A stretch of DNA of 64,000 nt from Alphaproteobacteria bacterium (GCA_018654745.1 JABILA010000136.1:1-64000), one strand, 5' to 3'; shown: positions 7,795-17,378, numbered from the stretch's first letter. Made by a program: numbers and translations. Notes: generated from the sequence alone by a model not told the origin.

Positions 7795-9063
7795 ATGCCA
7801 ATAACCATTACCATGCCCGCCCTGTCGCCAACCATGACAGAGGGTCGTATTGCCCGCTGGTTCAAGGCTGAAGGAGAGGAAGTCATCGCCGGTGATGTGC
7901 TGGCGGAAATTGAAACAGACAAGGCAACAATGGAAATCGAGGCTATCGACGACGGTATTCTCGGAAAAATCCTGATTCCTGGTGAGACTGATGGCGTTGC
8001 TGTTAACACACCCATCGCCCTAATATTGGAGGAAGGTGAGGACGTCTCTTCCATGGACGGCTTTACGGCAAACGCACCGGTTGTTGCTGTTGCGGGAACT
8101 GCGGCTGAATCATCTCCGGCACCGACGGCATCAGCGCCAGTCGCGGCGGACCCTGCACCAGTTGCCACTCCTGTACCGACCTCCGGTCAGCGTATAATCG
8201 CGAGCCCATTGGCACGCCGGATCGCGGCAGACAGCGGACTTGATCTGGCCCTGGTAAAAGGGTCAGGCCCACGTGGACGGATCGTCAAGGCAGATGTGTT
8301 GGGGGCACAGGGAACAGCGAAGTCAGCGCCCGCGATTCCTGCGGCACCCGCCACACCTGTTGTCATCCCACCGACTTCCGTTGAGCCAACGGAAATTCCA
8401 CTGACCAACATGCGAAAAACCATCGCCAAACGTCTGGTCGCGGCCAAGCAGGATATTCCACATATTTATCTAACGATTGAATGTGAACTGGATGCCTTGC
8501 TGGCGTTGCGCAAACAGGTCAACGAACGCAGACCGGATACCAAGGTTTCGGTGAATGATTTCATCGTCAAGGCGTCGGCGCTTGCCTTGAAGCAGGTCCC
8601 TGCCGTGAACGCGAGTTGGACGGATACAGCTGTGATCCAGTACAACACGGTTGATATTTCCATCGCAGTTGCGATTGAGGGTGGTCTGATTACCCCGATC
8701 GTGCGCAATGCTGACTTGAAAGGTCTGGCAGCGATTTCTGCCGAAGTGAAGGAACTTGCAGGCCGGGCGAAGGAAAGCAAACTGATGCCTGAAGAATACC
8801 AGGGTGGAGGATTTTCGATCTCAAATCTTGGCATGTTTGGCATCAAGGAATTCAGCGCCATAATAAATCCACCACAATCTGCAATTCTGGCCGTTGGAGC
8901 AGGGGAGCAACGACCTGTCGTCAAGAATGGTGCGCTTTCAATCGCGACCGTCATGTCGTGCACAATGAGCTGCGATCACCGTGTCGTTGATGGTGCACTC
9001 GGGGCGCAGTGGCTGGCCGCTTTCAAGGGGTATATCGAAGACCCGTTGGGCATGTTGTTGTAG
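7795..9063 (+). CDS. pdhC: dihydrolipoamide acetyltransferase (pyruvate dehydrogenase E2)
   Basis: The 422-residue core subunit has one lipoyl domain (1-80, Lys43 in ETDKATME), an Ala/Pro linker, a peripheral subunit-binding domain (about 132-168, IIASPLARRIA) and the acetyltransferase domain from about 195. The catalytic motif is DHRVVDG near the end (His395, Asp399). It transfers acetyl groups to CoA and forms the core of the complex. It starts 12 bases after pdhB with GAGGGAGGGG as ribosome-binding site. Confidence 0.97.
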   Translation: MPITITMPALSPTMTEGRIARWFKAEGEEVIAGDVLAEIETDKATMEIEAIDDGILGKILIPGETDGVAVNTPIALILEEGEDVSSMDGFTANAPVVAVAGTAAESSPAPTASAPVAADPAPVATPVPTSGQRIIASPLARRIAADSGLDLALVKGSGPRGRIVKADVLGAQGTAKSAPAIPAAPATPVVIPPTSVEPTEIPLTNMRKTIAKRLVAAKQDIPHIYLTIECELDALLALRKQVNERRPDTKVSVNDFIVKASALALKQVPAVNASWTDTAVIQYNTVDISIAVAIEGGLITPIVRNADLKGLAAISAEVKELAGRAKESKLMPEEYQGGGFSISNLGMFGIKEFSAIINPPQSAILAVGAGEQRPVVKNGALSIATVMSCTMSCDHRVVDGALGAQWLAAFKGYIEDPLGMLL

Positions 9064-9092
9064 TTGGCACAGGAAGTACGTTAGGAAACAAA

Positions 9093-10496
9093 ATGGCTGA
9101 CACAGCTTATGATCTCATCGTTGTTGGTGGCGGACCAGGCGGATATGTTTCTGCCATCCGGGCATCACAACTCGGTTTGAAGACGGCCCTGGTTGAAGCT
9201 CAGCATCTTGGTGGCATTTGCTTGAACTGGGGCTGTATTCCCACCAAGGCCCTGCTGAAATCTGCTGAAATGTGGCATTCACTTCAGCGCCTTGATGAAT
9301 TTGGTTTGGCTGCCGACAATATCCGGTTTGATCTCGACAAGATCGTCAAGCGGTCTCGCGGTGTATCTGCCCAGATGATGGGCGGCGTGAAGCATCTGTT
9401 GAAGAAAAACAAGGTTACAGTGATCGACGGCTGGGCCAAACTGAACGGTCCCGGCAAACTGAATGTCGAAAAAGATGGCAAGGCTGTTGGCAGTTTTACG
9501 GCCAAACATATCATTCTGGCTACCGGTGCCCGCGCACGCGAATTACCTGGCCTGGAAGCAGACGGCAAACTGATCTGGACCTATCGTGAGGCATTGGTCC
9601 CGGATGTTATGCCAAAATCATTGCTGGTGGTTGGCTCGGGTGCCATTGGCATTGAATTCGCCAGCTTCTTCAACACGCTGGGTGCTGATGTCACTGTTGT
9701 TGAAGTCATGGACCGCGTATTGCCGGTTGAAGACGCCGAGATTTCGGCCCTGGCGCACAAATCCTTCACAAAACATGGCATGAAAATTCATGTTAAAACG
9801 ACAGTTACGAAGCTTGAGCGTGGCAAGGACAGTGTGACGGCAACGCTGGATCATGGTGATGGCAAGACCAGTCAGATTACGACGGACCGGGTTATCATGG
9901 CCGTGGGCATTACAGGTAATGTCGAAGATATTGGCCTTGAAACCACAGGAATCAAAGCCGACCGTGGACACATTGCTGTTGATGGCTATGCACAAACCGG
10001 CGTTCCCGGTCTTTATGCAATTGGCGATGTTGCGGGACCACCGTGGCTTGCGCACAAGGCCAGTCACGAAGGGATTGTCTGTGTTGAAAAGATTGCAGGT
10101 GTCAAAGATGTACACCCGTTTGCGACCACAAACATACCGGGCTGCACCTATTGTTCGCCCCAGGTTGCCAGCGTTGGCATGACTGAAGCTGTGGCGGTGG
10201 ACAAGGGTTACAAGGTCCGCGTGGGACGTTTCCCGTTACTGGCAAATGGCAAGGCGATTGCTCTGGGTGAACCGGACGGTTTGATAAAAACCGTATTCGA
10301 TGATAAGACCGGTGAATTATTGGGTGCACACATGATCGGTGCCGAAGTTACAGAGATGATCCAGGGCTACACCATTGCCCGGTCGCTGGAAACCACGGAA
10401 GCCGAACTGATACATACTGTATTCCCGCATCCGACAGTTTCAGAATCAATGCACGAATCTGTTCTTGATTCTCTCAACAGAGCGATACATTTTTAG
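9093..10496 (+). CDS. lpd: dihydrolipoamide dehydrogenase (E3)
   Basis: This flavoprotein reoxidises dihydrolipoyl groups with NAD+. The chosen start, ATG at 9093, gives 467 residues beginning [17 protein letters not shown]; the frame is open further upstream to 9009 but that part overlaps pdhC and is not conserved. AGGA lies seven bases before the ATG. The FAD-binding GGGPGG (12-17), the redox disulfide Cys43/Cys48 in GGICLNWGC, and the C-terminal HPTVSE motif (His446, Glu451) are all present. Confidence 0.97.
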   Translation: MADTAYDLIVVGGGPGGYVSAIRASQLGLKTALVEAQHLGGICLNWGCIPTKALLKSAEMWHSLQRLDEFGLAADNIRFDLDKIVKRSRGVSAQMMGGVKHLLKKNKVTVIDGWAKLNGPGKLNVEKDGKAVGSFTAKHIILATGARARELPGLEADGKLIWTYREALVPDVMPKSLLVVGSGAIGIEFASFFNTLGADVTVVEVMDRVLPVEDAEISALAHKSFTKHGMKIHVKTTVTKLERGKDSVTATLDHGDGKTSQITTDRVIMAVGITGNVEDIGLETTGIKADRGHIAVDGYAQTGVPGLYAIGDVAGPPWLAHKASHEGIVCVEKIAGVKDVHPFATTNIPGCTYCSPQVASVGMTEAVAVDKGYKVRVGRFPLLANGKAIALGEPDGLIKTVFDDKTGELLGAHMIGAEVTEMIQGYTIARSLETTEAELIHTVFPHPTVSESMHESVLDSLNRAIHF

Positions 10497-10498
10497 TC

Positions 10499-11416
10499 AT
10501 GTCCAACATCGAGCCCATCAAGAACAAAGTCCAGAGGCAGCGCAAGCCGGATTGGATTCGCGTCAAGGCTCCTACATCGAAAGAGTTCATGGCGACGCAC
10601 AAGCTGATGCGGTCCCAGAAACTGAACACCGTATGTGAGGAAGCGGCCTGCCCCAATATCGGTGAATGCTGGTCACATGGTCATGCGACAGTAATGATCC
10701 TGGGTGAAATCTGCACCCGGGCCTGTGCTTTTTGCAACATTGCCACCGGCAAACCAAATGCCGTTGATCCGGACGAGCCGCAAAACCTGGCGGACGCTGT
10801 TGTTGAACTTGGCCTCAAACATGTTGTGATTACATCGGTAGACCGCGATGACCTGGCTGATGGTGGTGCCTCACAATTTGTCTCCTGCATCGAAAAAATC
10901 AGAGCGCAATCCGATACGATGACAATCGAGGTTTTGACACCCGATTTCATGCGCAAGGAGGGCGCATTGCGGGCTGTCGTGGAAGCAGGTCCCGATGTTC
11001 TGAACCACAACCTGGAAACAGTTCCACGCCTGTATCAGTCCATTCGCCCGGGTGCCCGTTATTTTCATAGTCTGAAAATTCTGGATCAGGCCAAGGAAGT
11101 CAATCCTGCCCAATTTACCAAGTCCGGTATTATGGTTGGGCTGGGCGAAGAAAAAGCAGAAGTGCTGCAGGTCATGGACGACATGCGCGCTGCCGGTGTT
11201 GATTTCATAACCATTGGCCAGTATTTGCAGCCAACCCCACGCCATGCGGCAATTGACCGTTTTGTGACACCGGATGAATTCGCTGAATATGCGACTGCTG
11301 CACGGGCCAAGGGTTTCCTGATGGTCTCAGCCACACCGTTGACCAGGTCATCTTATTTTGCCGGTGATGATTTCGAACAACTGCGCAATAATCGTGACAA
11401 AAAACTGAATGGGTAA
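10499..11416 (+). CDS. lipA: lipoyl synthase
   Basis: This 305-residue radical-SAM enzyme inserts two sulfurs into octanoyl groups on lipoyl domains. Both iron-sulfur sets are visible: the auxiliary cluster Cys46, Cys51, Cys57 and the radical-SAM cluster Cys72, Cys76, Cys79 (CTRACAFC). The C-terminal RSSY motif that binds the auxiliary cluster is present. It starts two bases after the lpd stop, so it serves the lipoyl domains of PdhB and PdhC encoded just upstream. Confidence 0.97.
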   Translation: MSNIEPIKNKVQRQRKPDWIRVKAPTSKEFMATHKLMRSQKLNTVCEEAACPNIGECWSHGHATVMILGEICTRACAFCNIATGKPNAVDPDEPQNLADAVVELGLKHVVITSVDRDDLADGGASQFVSCIEKIRAQSDTMTIEVLTPDFMRKEGALRAVVEAGPDVLNHNLETVPRLYQSIRPGARYFHSLKILDQAKEVNPAQFTKSGIMVGLGEEKAEVLQVMDDMRAAGVDFITIGQYLQPTPRHAAIDRFVTPDEFAEYATAARAKGFLMVSATPLTRSSYFAGDDFEQLRNNRDKKLNG

Positions 11417-11427
11417 ACGCCGGACGA

Positions 11428-11859
11428 ATGTCTACCCACGCTGAAAAACGGCCTTTACCCTATACGCCGGAACAACTGTTCGATCTCGTCGCAGATGTTG
11501 AAAAGTATCCTGAATTTTTGCCCTGGTGTGTCGGGGCCAGAGTGCGCAGCAATGATGGAACCCTGATCGTTGCTGATCTGGTTATTGGCTACAAGGTTTT
11601 TCGCGAACGCTTTACCTCAAAGGTCAAACTGGATCATCCGGATCGAATTGACGTTGAATATAGTGACGGACCATTTCGCTATCTCAACAATCACTGGAAG
11701 TTTGAGCGCAACGAAGACGGCACCACGACAATCGATTTTTATGTCGACTTCGAATTCAAGTCCCGGTTAATGCAAAAGATGATCGGGGTTGTCTTTAACG
11801 AAGCAGTCCGACGCATGGTCCAGGCTTTCGAAGATCGGGCCCACCAGCTTTATCGTTGA
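11428..11859 (+). CDS. ratA: RatA/Coq10-type START-domain protein
   Basis: This 143-residue SRPBCC (START-like) protein begins with the family pattern LPYTPEQLFDLVADVEKYPEFLPW. Members bind ubiquinone or isoprenoid lipids in a hydrophobic pocket (Coq10); the E. coli RatA has also been described as a ribosome-association toxin. In alphaproteobacteria the gene commonly follows lipA, which suggests a housekeeping role in quinone handling. Its last ten bases overlap the convergent CPBP gene. Confidence 0.88.
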   Translation: MSTHAEKRPLPYTPEQLFDLVADVEKYPEFLPWCVGARVRSNDGTLIVADLVIGYKVFRERFTSKVKLDHPDRIDVEYSDGPFRYLNNHWKFERNEDGTTTIDFYVDFEFKSRLMQKMIGVVFNEAVRRMVQAFEDRAHQLYR

Positions 11860-12572
11860 AAATACAGCGTCGCATAAACCGCGATGACAACAGCGCTGTT
11901 TTGACCAATGTGCAGCACAATCGGCACCCAGAGAGACCCGGTGCGCTCGAAACTCCAGGCAAACACGGCACCCATCAAAGCCACCAGTGCCATCAAGGGC
12001 AGTGGGTAGCCAAAATGGATTAAACCAAACAGGCCGGCATTGAGAAAAATCGCCAGAGGAATATTGAAACGACTTCGAAACCAGCTGTACAAAACGCCTC
12101 TGAAAATCATTTCCTCGGCAATTGGTGCGATGACGCCGACCGTTATCAGAACGGCAACGAAATGGGGCCAGACAAATCCTTGTGGTGCAATCAGTTCAGG
12201 AACAAGGTCACCGGGCTTGATACCCAGTTGTCGCTCAATTCCTTCAATGGTACCGGCAAGCACGAATCCAGCAATTGCTACCATGACCAACAGGCCAATA
12301 CCTGTTTGCTGAAATCCGATATCCCTGAAAGATAGCTCTTTCCGTCGACGCCAGCCAAATTCAATTGAGACAACGATAATCAGAGTTTGCACGAGGGAGC
12401 CGACGACCAGCGGCCACGGTGTTTCTTCAAGATCAAGAAACCTGCCAGACGTTTGCCAGTAAACGATCGAGCCAGCAATGATAACCAGGCCGATCAGACC
12501 GGCAATTGTCAGCAGCACATGGAAAACTGTGCGGCCGTCGATCTGCGGCAGGGGTATTTTATCTGCGATCAA
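11850..12572 (-). CDS. CPBP-family intramembrane protease
   Basis: This 240-residue membrane protein has about seven hydrophobic segments. It carries the ABI/CPBP motifs EEMIFRG (153-159, Glu153-Glu154), His186 in GLIHFGYP, and His221 with Asn225. The family includes type II CAAX prenyl endopeptidases and bacteriocin-immunity proteins. In bacteria the substrate is usually unknown. It follows the pncC/cinA gene with a 4-base overlap, so it joins that minus-strand operon, and it is probably an accessory gene placed between ratA and cinA. Confidence 0.88.
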   Translation of the reverse strand: MIADKIPLPQIDGRTVFHVLLTIAGLIGLVIIAGSIVYWQTSGRFLDLEETPWPLVVGSLVQTLIIVVSIEFGWRRRKELSFRDIGFQQTGIGLLVMVAIAGFVLAGTIEGIERQLGIKPGDLVPELIAPQGFVWPHFVAVLITVGVIAPIAEEMIFRGVLYSWFRSRFNIPLAIFLNAGLFGLIHFGYPLPLMALVALMGAVFAWSFERTGSLWVPIVLHIGQNSAVVIAVYATLYFQR

Positions 12573-13066
12573 CGGGCGCGAACGATCTGGTTGAGCAGCT
12601 TGAGTGCTGTCAGAACTGTTTCTTCCCGGACACGACTGCGGCCAAGGTCACCGAAGTTGCATTTTTTGTGACGGGTTTTGTGGCCGGTTCTGGCGGCAGC
12701 AATATGAACACGACCAACTGGTTTGTCAGGTGAGCCACCACCGGGACCTGCAATACCTGTGACCGCCACGGTGGCGTTGATGCCGCGGGTCTTCAAGGCA
12801 CCTTCTGCCATTTCACGAGCGGTCTTTTCACTGACCGCACCTTCGCTTTTCAACGTGAGTTTATCGACGCCCAACATATCCACTTTGGCACGATTGGAAT
12901 AGGTCACAAAGCCGCGGTCAACGACGCTGGAGGAGCCGGGGATATCGATCAGGGCAGCTGTTATCAGACCGCCGGTGCAGGATTCTGCCAGTGCCAGTTT
13001 GATACCTTTTTTGCTGCAATGGCTGATAATGCGGTTGGCGAGTTCTATTATTTCTTCTGAAAACAT
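12569..13066 (-). CDS. pncC: CinA C-terminal-type nicotinamide-nucleotide amidase
   Basis: This 165-residue stand-alone CinA C-terminal domain contains LAESCTGGLI and the ITGIAGPGGGSPDKPVG region typical of PncC. The enzyme deamidates nicotinamide mononucleotide to nicotinate mononucleotide in NAD recycling. No N-terminal MoCF-like half of full CinA is encoded. It sits six bases after pgpA in the usual pgpA-cinA order. Confidence 0.93.
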   Translation of the reverse strand: MFSEEIIELANRIISHCSKKGIKLALAESCTGGLITAALIDIPGSSSVVDRGFVTYSNRAKVDMLGVDKLTLKSEGAVSEKTAREMAEGALKTRGINATVAVTGIAGPGGGSPDKPVGRVHIAAARTGHKTRHKKCNFGDLGRSRVREETVLTALKLLNQIVRAR

Positions 13067-13072
13067 CTCGGG

Positions 13073-13576
13073 TTATCCCTGCAGTAAAGGTGTGTATGTG
13101 ACTATTAAACTGTAAACAACGATGGCAACAACGGCTGCAGCGATGTCGTCGACCATGACGCCCAGGGCACCTGGTACACTGCGCTCGATTGTCCTGATTG
13201 GCCAGGGCTTGAGCATGTCAAAGAAGCGAAACAAGAAAAATGCCGCGAGGTAACCTTCAAAATTCAGACTGACAAATGCAAGCGTCAGCCAGATACCTGC
13301 AACTTCATCAACGACGACCATGCCAGGATCGCCACGGCCATCGGCAGCGATATATCCAACCGTGGACCACCACCCGAGAGCGAAAATAAAGGCAGTCGCT
13401 ACCAGCAATCCTTCGCTACCATAGTGAGTATGGATCAACCAGCCGAAGGGCAGAGCGGCGAGGGTGCCCCAGGTGCCTGGAATTTTTGGCAACAAGCCGG
13501 ACCCGAACCAGGTCGAAATCCAGGCAGCAGGCTGATACCACCGTAAACTGTCGGGCAGGGGGGTAAAAATATTCAT
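13073..13576 (-). CDS. pgpA: phosphatidylglycerophosphatase A
   Basis: This 167-residue membrane enzyme removes phosphate from phosphatidylglycerophosphate to make phosphatidylglycerol. Visible features are the N-terminal GSGLLPKIPGTWGTLAALP segment, the metal-binding VVVDEVAGIWLT motif and the C-terminal RSVPGALGVMVDDIAA motif. It is first in the pgpA-pncC-CPBP operon and divergent from the TauD-type gene 43 bases away. Confidence 0.95.
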   Translation of the reverse strand: MNIFTPLPDSLRWYQPAAWISTWFGSGLLPKIPGTWGTLAALPFGWLIHTHYGSEGLLVATAFIFALGWWSTVGYIAADGRGDPGMVVVDEVAGIWLTLAFVSLNFEGYLAAFFLFRFFDMLKPWPIRTIERSVPGALGVMVDDIAAAVVAIVVYSLIVTYTPLLQG

Positions 13577-13619
13577 GGGGTTAACAGGTACATAGAGCTT
13601 GTGCCATCATTCCGGAGCT

Positions 13620-14474
13620 ATGGTTCATTCATACCAACATATTAGCGTTGAGCCCATCGCACCTGCAATCGGTGCCGAGGTGACAGGTGTTGATTTATCG
13701 CAACCTTTGACTGACGAAGTGTTTGGTGAAATCCACCAGGCCTTTCTTGACCATATCGCTCTCTTTTTTCGCGATCAGAGTCTGACCCCGGATCAGCAGG
13801 TCGCATTTGCGGCGCGGTTTGGTCCTATTGGTCGCTATCCCTTTGCCGAACCTGTCGATGGAAATCCTGATGTCATCGCAATCATCAAGGAAGCACACCA
13901 GACCAGCAATTTTGGCGGGATTTGGCATACGGACACGACCTATCTGGAGGAACCCTCCATGGGGTCGATGCTTTATGCCCGTCAGGTGCCAGCTGTTGGC
14001 GGCGATACCATGTGGTCAAACATGTATGCCGCCTACGATGCCTTGTCTGATGGCATGAAGGAGCTGCTCTCCCGGTTACGCGGTATCAACAGCGCCGCCA
14101 AAAACAAAGATACCTTGCGCATGGATCATCTGGAAGACGGTGCCATGACGGGCAAGGATGCGGAAAAAATGGATGTGAAGATGGCGTCACATCCTGTTGT
14201 CCGCACCCACCCTGAAACCGGTCGCAAGTCGTTGTTCATCAGCGAAGCACATACAATTGGGTTTGAGGGTATGACGGAAGCGGAGAGCAGACCCATTCTC
14301 GATTTTCTGTTTGTGCACGCTATCAATGAAGAATTTACCTGCCGTTTTCGCTGGAGTACCAATACCCTTGCCGTCTGGGATAACCGATGCGGATTGCATT
14401 ATCCCTTGAATGATTATCACGGTCATCGCCGAGAGATGCACCGCATTACCCTTCAGGGTGATATTCCAGTCTAG
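13620..14474 (+). CDS. TauD/TfdA-family 2-oxoglutarate dioxygenase
   Basis: From ATG 13620 the product has 284 residues. The frame opens earlier at a TTG (13599), but the conserved start pattern SVEPIAPAIGAEVTGVDL fits 13620. The iron ligands are His103 and Asp105 (HTD) and His260 in LHYPLNDY; the HRREMHR segment binds 2-oxoglutarate. The family hydroxylates taurine, 2,4-D, alkyl sulfates and similar small acids; substrate unknown here. No sulfonate transporter is adjacent. It interrupts the pgpA-ispDF order common in relatives. Confidence 0.9.
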   Translation: MVHSYQHISVEPIAPAIGAEVTGVDLSQPLTDEVFGEIHQAFLDHIALFFRDQSLTPDQQVAFAARFGPIGRYPFAEPVDGNPDVIAIIKEAHQTSNFGGIWHTDTTYLEEPSMGSMLYARQVPAVGGDTMWSNMYAAYDALSDGMKELLSRLRGINSAAKNKDTLRMDHLEDGAMTGKDAEKMDVKMASHPVVRTHPETGRKSLFISEAHTIGFEGMTEAESRPILDFLFVHAINEEFTCRFRWSTNTLAVWDNRCGLHYPLNDYHGHRREMHRITLQGDIPV

Positions 14475-14497
14475 AAACCAATTTCAAAATTAAACCA

Positions 14498-14525
14498 TTG
14501 ACATGAAACCATAAGGTATTATATT
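14498..14525 (+). promoter_or_regulatory. sigma-70-type promoter of the ArsR-AHSA1 operon
   Basis: TTGACA (14498-14503) is a perfect -35 box; TATATT (14520-14525) follows after 16 bases as a -10 box. It lies 36 bases upstream of the ArsR ATG at 14562, with AAGGA seven bases before that ATG. The left operator arm falls in the spacer between the two boxes. Confidence 0.7.
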
Positions 14526-14543
14526 GAAATGATACCAAATGGT
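14508..14543. promoter_or_regulatory. ArsR-type operator, inverted repeat over the promoter
   Basis: ACCATAAGGTAT (14508-14519) and ATACCAAATGGT (14532-14543) pair at 10 of 12 positions: ACCAT/ATGGT and GGTAT/ATACC match exactly with two-base gaps at the same place. The arms flank the -10 box. This arrangement fits autorepression by the ArsR-family protein encoded immediately downstream. Confidence 0.65.
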
Positions 14544-14561
14544 ACTACGAAGGAATGTTTC

Positions 14562-14921
14562 ATGTCATCCAACGGCCAATCAGACGCAATGTCACAAGGC
14601 GCATTCAGGGCTTTGGCAGACCCGACACGTCGCCGGATATTAATGCATCTCAGCAAAGGCGAAATGCCTATCGGTGACCTGGTCGACCAGTTTGCCATCA
14701 CCAGGGCTGCAGTCAAAAAACACCTCGTCATACTTGAAGAAGGCGAATTGATATCCGTCCACCAAAGAGGACGCGAGCGTATCAACAGGCTTGAGCCAAA
14801 AGGGCTGAAGTCCGTGTCTGAATGGCTCAATTACTTCAGCAGATTCTGGGATGACCGTTTGTCAGACCTGAAAGCTGCCATCGAAACCGAAACTGAAAAC
14901 CAAATTCAAAGGAAAAAATAG
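14562..14921 (+). CDS. ArsR-family winged-helix transcriptional regulator
   Basis: From ATG 14562 (chosen over ATG 14529 because AAGGA lies seven bases before it) the product has 119 residues. The pattern FRALADPTRRRILMHLSKGEMPIGDLV followed by AITRAAVKKHLVILEEGELI is the ArsR helix-turn-helix of the subgroup paired with AHSA1 proteins. No metal-binding CxC motif is seen, so it does not look like a classical metal sensor. It is one base from the AHSA1 gene and probably represses its own promoter. Confidence 0.92.
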   Translation: MSSNGQSDAMSQGAFRALADPTRRRILMHLSKGEMPIGDLVDQFAITRAAVKKHLVILEEGELISVHQRGRERINRLEPKGLKSVSEWLNYFSRFWDDRLSDLKAAIETETENQIQRKK

Positions 14922-14922
14922 A

Positions 14923-15348
14923 ATGTCAAATTCCACAATCAATAAATCTGCCTTCTTTGCAGCTTCGCGCGAAACGGTTTGGTCATTCCTGACGGACAAG
15001 GGCAAATTGGCAACCTGGTTTTATCAGGGAGAAGCTGACCTGGTGGAAGGTCAGGACTATTCCCTGGTCGAAATCGCCGATGACGGTTCAGTTGAGAAAA
15101 AGTGCTGGGGAACGGTTCAGAAGATGGATCCACCCTCAACACTGGTCTACACATTTACCTTTGCGCCACTGGGTGGGTCTTTGACGACAGTGACCTGGAC
15201 CCTTGAGGAAGCGCATGGCGGTACCAGGCTTTCGCTCACCCATGAAGGCATAGATGCAGCTGCAGGAGAGGCAGCTATGGGCATGCTCATGGCATTGGAT
15301 GCCGGTTGGGACAAGCATATTGCAGGTATGCGCGCTGCAATGGCGTAA
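14923..15348 (+). CDS. SRPBCC/AHSA1-domain protein
   Basis: This 141-residue protein has the AHSA1-like SRPBCC fold: the start SAFFAASRETVWSFLTDKGKLATWF and the end GWDKHIAGMRAA are characteristic. Such proteins hold small hydrophobic ligands in a deep pocket and are commonly encoded beside ArsR regulators, as here. The ligand is unknown. AAAGGA precedes the ATG. It stands tail to tail with ispDF, two bases apart. Confidence 0.9.
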   Translation: MSNSTINKSAFFAASRETVWSFLTDKGKLATWFYQGEADLVEGQDYSLVEIADDGSVEKKCWGTVQKMDPPSTLVYTFTFAPLGGSLTTVTWTLEEAHGGTRLSLTHEGIDAAAGEAAMGMLMALDAGWDKHIAGMRAAMA

Positions 15349-15350
15349 AT

Positions 15351-16511
15351 CTACAGCCGAACCGTTGCCGTGGCCTGGGCAGCAATGCCTTCGCCACGGC
15401 CGGTGAACCCCATTTTTTCCGTCGTGGTAGCTTTTACGCTGACCCGGTCCAGGGAAATTTCCAATATTTCGGCGATCTTGTTTCGCATAGCGTCCCGGTA
15501 TGGCCCGACTTTTGGCCGCTCACAGATCACGGTCAGATCAACATGCGCAATTAGTCCGCCCCGGGCAGTAACCCTGTCTCGGGCAAATGCCAGAAAGATG
15601 TCGGAAGAGGCACCCTTCCATTTTTCGTCACCCGGCGGGAAGTGGTGTCCAATATCACTTTCTGCAAGGGCGCCAAATATTGCATCTGTCAGTGAATGCA
15701 AAGCGGCGTCTGCATCTGAATGTCCTTCCAGTGCCCTGTCGCTTGGGACGGGCACGCCTGCAAGCATGATATTGCCATCTGTTGGTGCCTGATCACTGAA
15801 TTTGTGAGCATCCGTACCTTGCCCAATGCGGATATCATTCAGGCTTTGTTGCACCATGATTTCAGCCCGATCCATATCTTGATTTGTGGTGATCTTGAAA
15901 TTGTCTGTGCTACCCTCGACCAGTTTCACGCTGATACCAACTGCCTCGGCCACAGCGGCATCGTCCGTCAGGTTTTGACCTGCCAGCGATTTGTGCGCTG
16001 CCAAAATAGCTTCAAATCTGAAACCTTGCGGTGTTAATGCGCGCCAAAGTCCTTCGCGATCAACCGTTATCGATACGTTGCCTCGATCATCTGCGCGCTT
16101 GACCGTATCGACAACGGGCAGGGCGGAGAGTGCTCCATCATTATTGCTCAACGCTTCAATCACAGCAGAAATCTCGCTTTGCGTGACAAAGGGCCTTGCG
16201 GCATCGTGGATCAGCACCTTGTCGGGGTTTGAAGTGGCGAGAGCTTCCAGCCCCAAGCGGACTGAATCCTGCCGCGTTTCCCCCCCATGTACCGGTGACG
16301 GCAGGGAAAGCCCCGCCAAAGCAGACTGATACAGGACTTCGTCGTCCGGATGGTAAACAACCTGCACACCGGATATGTCCGGATGCCCCAGAAATGCCTG
16401 CACGGTACGACGCAAAATCGCGACACCTCCCAGTTTCAGATACTGTTTGGGCGTTTCCGTGCGCATACGCGCGCCGCGACCGGCGGCAACAATAAGAGCA
16501 ATGGCTGACAT
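15351..16511 (-). CDS. ispDF: bifunctional IspD/IspF enzyme of the MEP isoprenoid pathway
   Basis: This 386-residue fusion has an IspD cytidylyltransferase half (about 1-225, LIVAAGRGARM nucleotide-binding start and PKQYLKLGG) and an IspF half (about 230-386, starting RIGQGTDAHKF with zinc ligands Asp/His). The first makes CDP-methylerythritol, the second the 2,4-cyclodiphosphate. Fused IspDF is typical of alphaproteobacteria and some epsilonproteobacteria. In relatives dusB-ntrBC follows directly; here a 5.7-kb accessory cluster lies between. Confidence 0.96.
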   Translation of the reverse strand: MSAIALIVAAGRGARMRTETPKQYLKLGGVAILRRTVQAFLGHPDISGVQVVYHPDDEVLYQSALAGLSLPSPVHGGETRQDSVRLGLEALATSNPDKVLIHDAARPFVTQSEISAVIEALSNNDGALSALPVVDTVKRADDRGNVSITVDREGLWRALTPQGFRFEAILAAHKSLAGQNLTDDAAVAEAVGISVKLVEGSTDNFKITTNQDMDRAEIMVQQSLNDIRIGQGTDAHKFSDQAPTDGNIMLAGVPVPSDRALEGHSDADAALHSLTDAIFGALAESDIGHHFPPGDEKWKGASSDIFLAFARDRVTARGGLIAHVDLTVICERPKVGPYRDAMRNKIAEILEISLDRVSVKATTTEKMGFTGRGEGIAAQATATVRL

Positions 16512-16627
16512 ATCGGCAACCTAAGGCCCCGTTTCGACTCACGCAAGCGTGACGACACTTGAATGGTTCTGCAGGCCTGGCTTACCCACATTTATTTTAG
16601 TGGCAACGAATTATCAGGAGGTCGGGG

Positions 16628-17329
16628 ATGTCCGGTTTGGCAGCAATCGAAATTACGCGCGCACTTCGCAATACTGCTTCAGTATCGGTCATTGCGATCA
16701 CAACTGTGCTTTTTGCGACTTCGCTAGTGAGTGCCGCATCAAAAAACCCATGCGCACCAAAAAAACCGGCCGCGAGCAATCCTCTGAACCCGTGCGCGCC
16801 CGGACATATCAAGGCGCCGGATGCCGCACACAAACTAAACCCGAAAGCCGCCCAGAAAGCCTACGCAAGCCTGCAAAAGGACATGGTGGTGGCTTTTGCC
16901 CTGAGTGGTGACGCGTCCGCCGGCAAGTACCAGACCTGGAAGCGGTACAATTCAGCGCCTTACGAATCGACCGAACATGGAGATCGGTATTTGAACAATT
17001 ACGCGAATAAAAAGGCACAAGCCTATATAAAATATGAAAAATCTGGCGTCATGACTCTTGGATCAGTGTTGGCCAAGGATAGTTTTACGGTTCTGAAAAA
17101 TGGCCAAATCTATGCAGGTCCCCTGTTCTTGATGGAGAAGATGAAGAAGGGGTTCAAGCCGGAGTTTGGAGACTGGAAATATGTCATGTATCTGCCGGAC
17201 GGCAGTTTTATTGGCGAAACGAACGGTGAAGGCGACGAAAATGTTGAATATTGCGGTGCCTGCCATGCAAGGGTTGGCAAAAGCCAGGATCATATGTTCT
17301 TTTTGCCGAAAAACTACCGCGTAAAATAA
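16628..17329 (+). CDS. cytochrome P460-domain secreted protein
   Basis: This 233-residue protein has a signal peptide (hydrophobic about 17-37) and a mature N-terminus with two NPCAP repeats around KKPAASNPL. The cytochrome P460 domain follows, with a single c-type heme motif CGACH (Cys209, Cys212, His213) near the end. P460 proteins oxidise hydroxylamine or detoxify NO-related compounds in the periplasm, but many members are uncharacterised. An AGGAGG precedes the ATG. It heads the cluster with an unknown protein and an ABC exporter. Confidence 0.85.
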   Translation: MSGLAAIEITRALRNTASVSVIAITTVLFATSLVSAASKNPCAPKKPAASNPLNPCAPGHIKAPDAAHKLNPKAAQKAYASLQKDMVVAFALSGDASAGKYQTWKRYNSAPYESTEHGDRYLNNYANKKAQAYIKYEKSGVMTLGSVLAKDSFTVLKNGQIYAGPLFLMEKMKKGFKPEFGDWKYVMYLPDGSFIGETNGEGDENVEYCGACHARVGKSQDHMFFLPKNYRVK

Positions 17330-17341
17330 CCCCCATGCGAC

Positions 17342-17364
17342 ACCTGGTCGCTTTGAAACCAGGT
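17342..17364 (+). terminator. hairpin between the P460 gene and the next gene
   Basis: ACCTGGT (17342-17348) pairs perfectly with ACCAGGT (17358-17364) across nine bases. No T-run follows, so it is a partial terminator or mRNA-stability hairpin at most. Confidence 0.3.
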
Positions 17365-17378
17365 CAGGTTAAGCCAAT

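Noticed and set aside
9009-9092. 28-residue N-terminal extension of lpd
   Set aside because: It overlaps the end of pdhC and precedes a well-placed ribosome-binding site and the conserved start at 9093.
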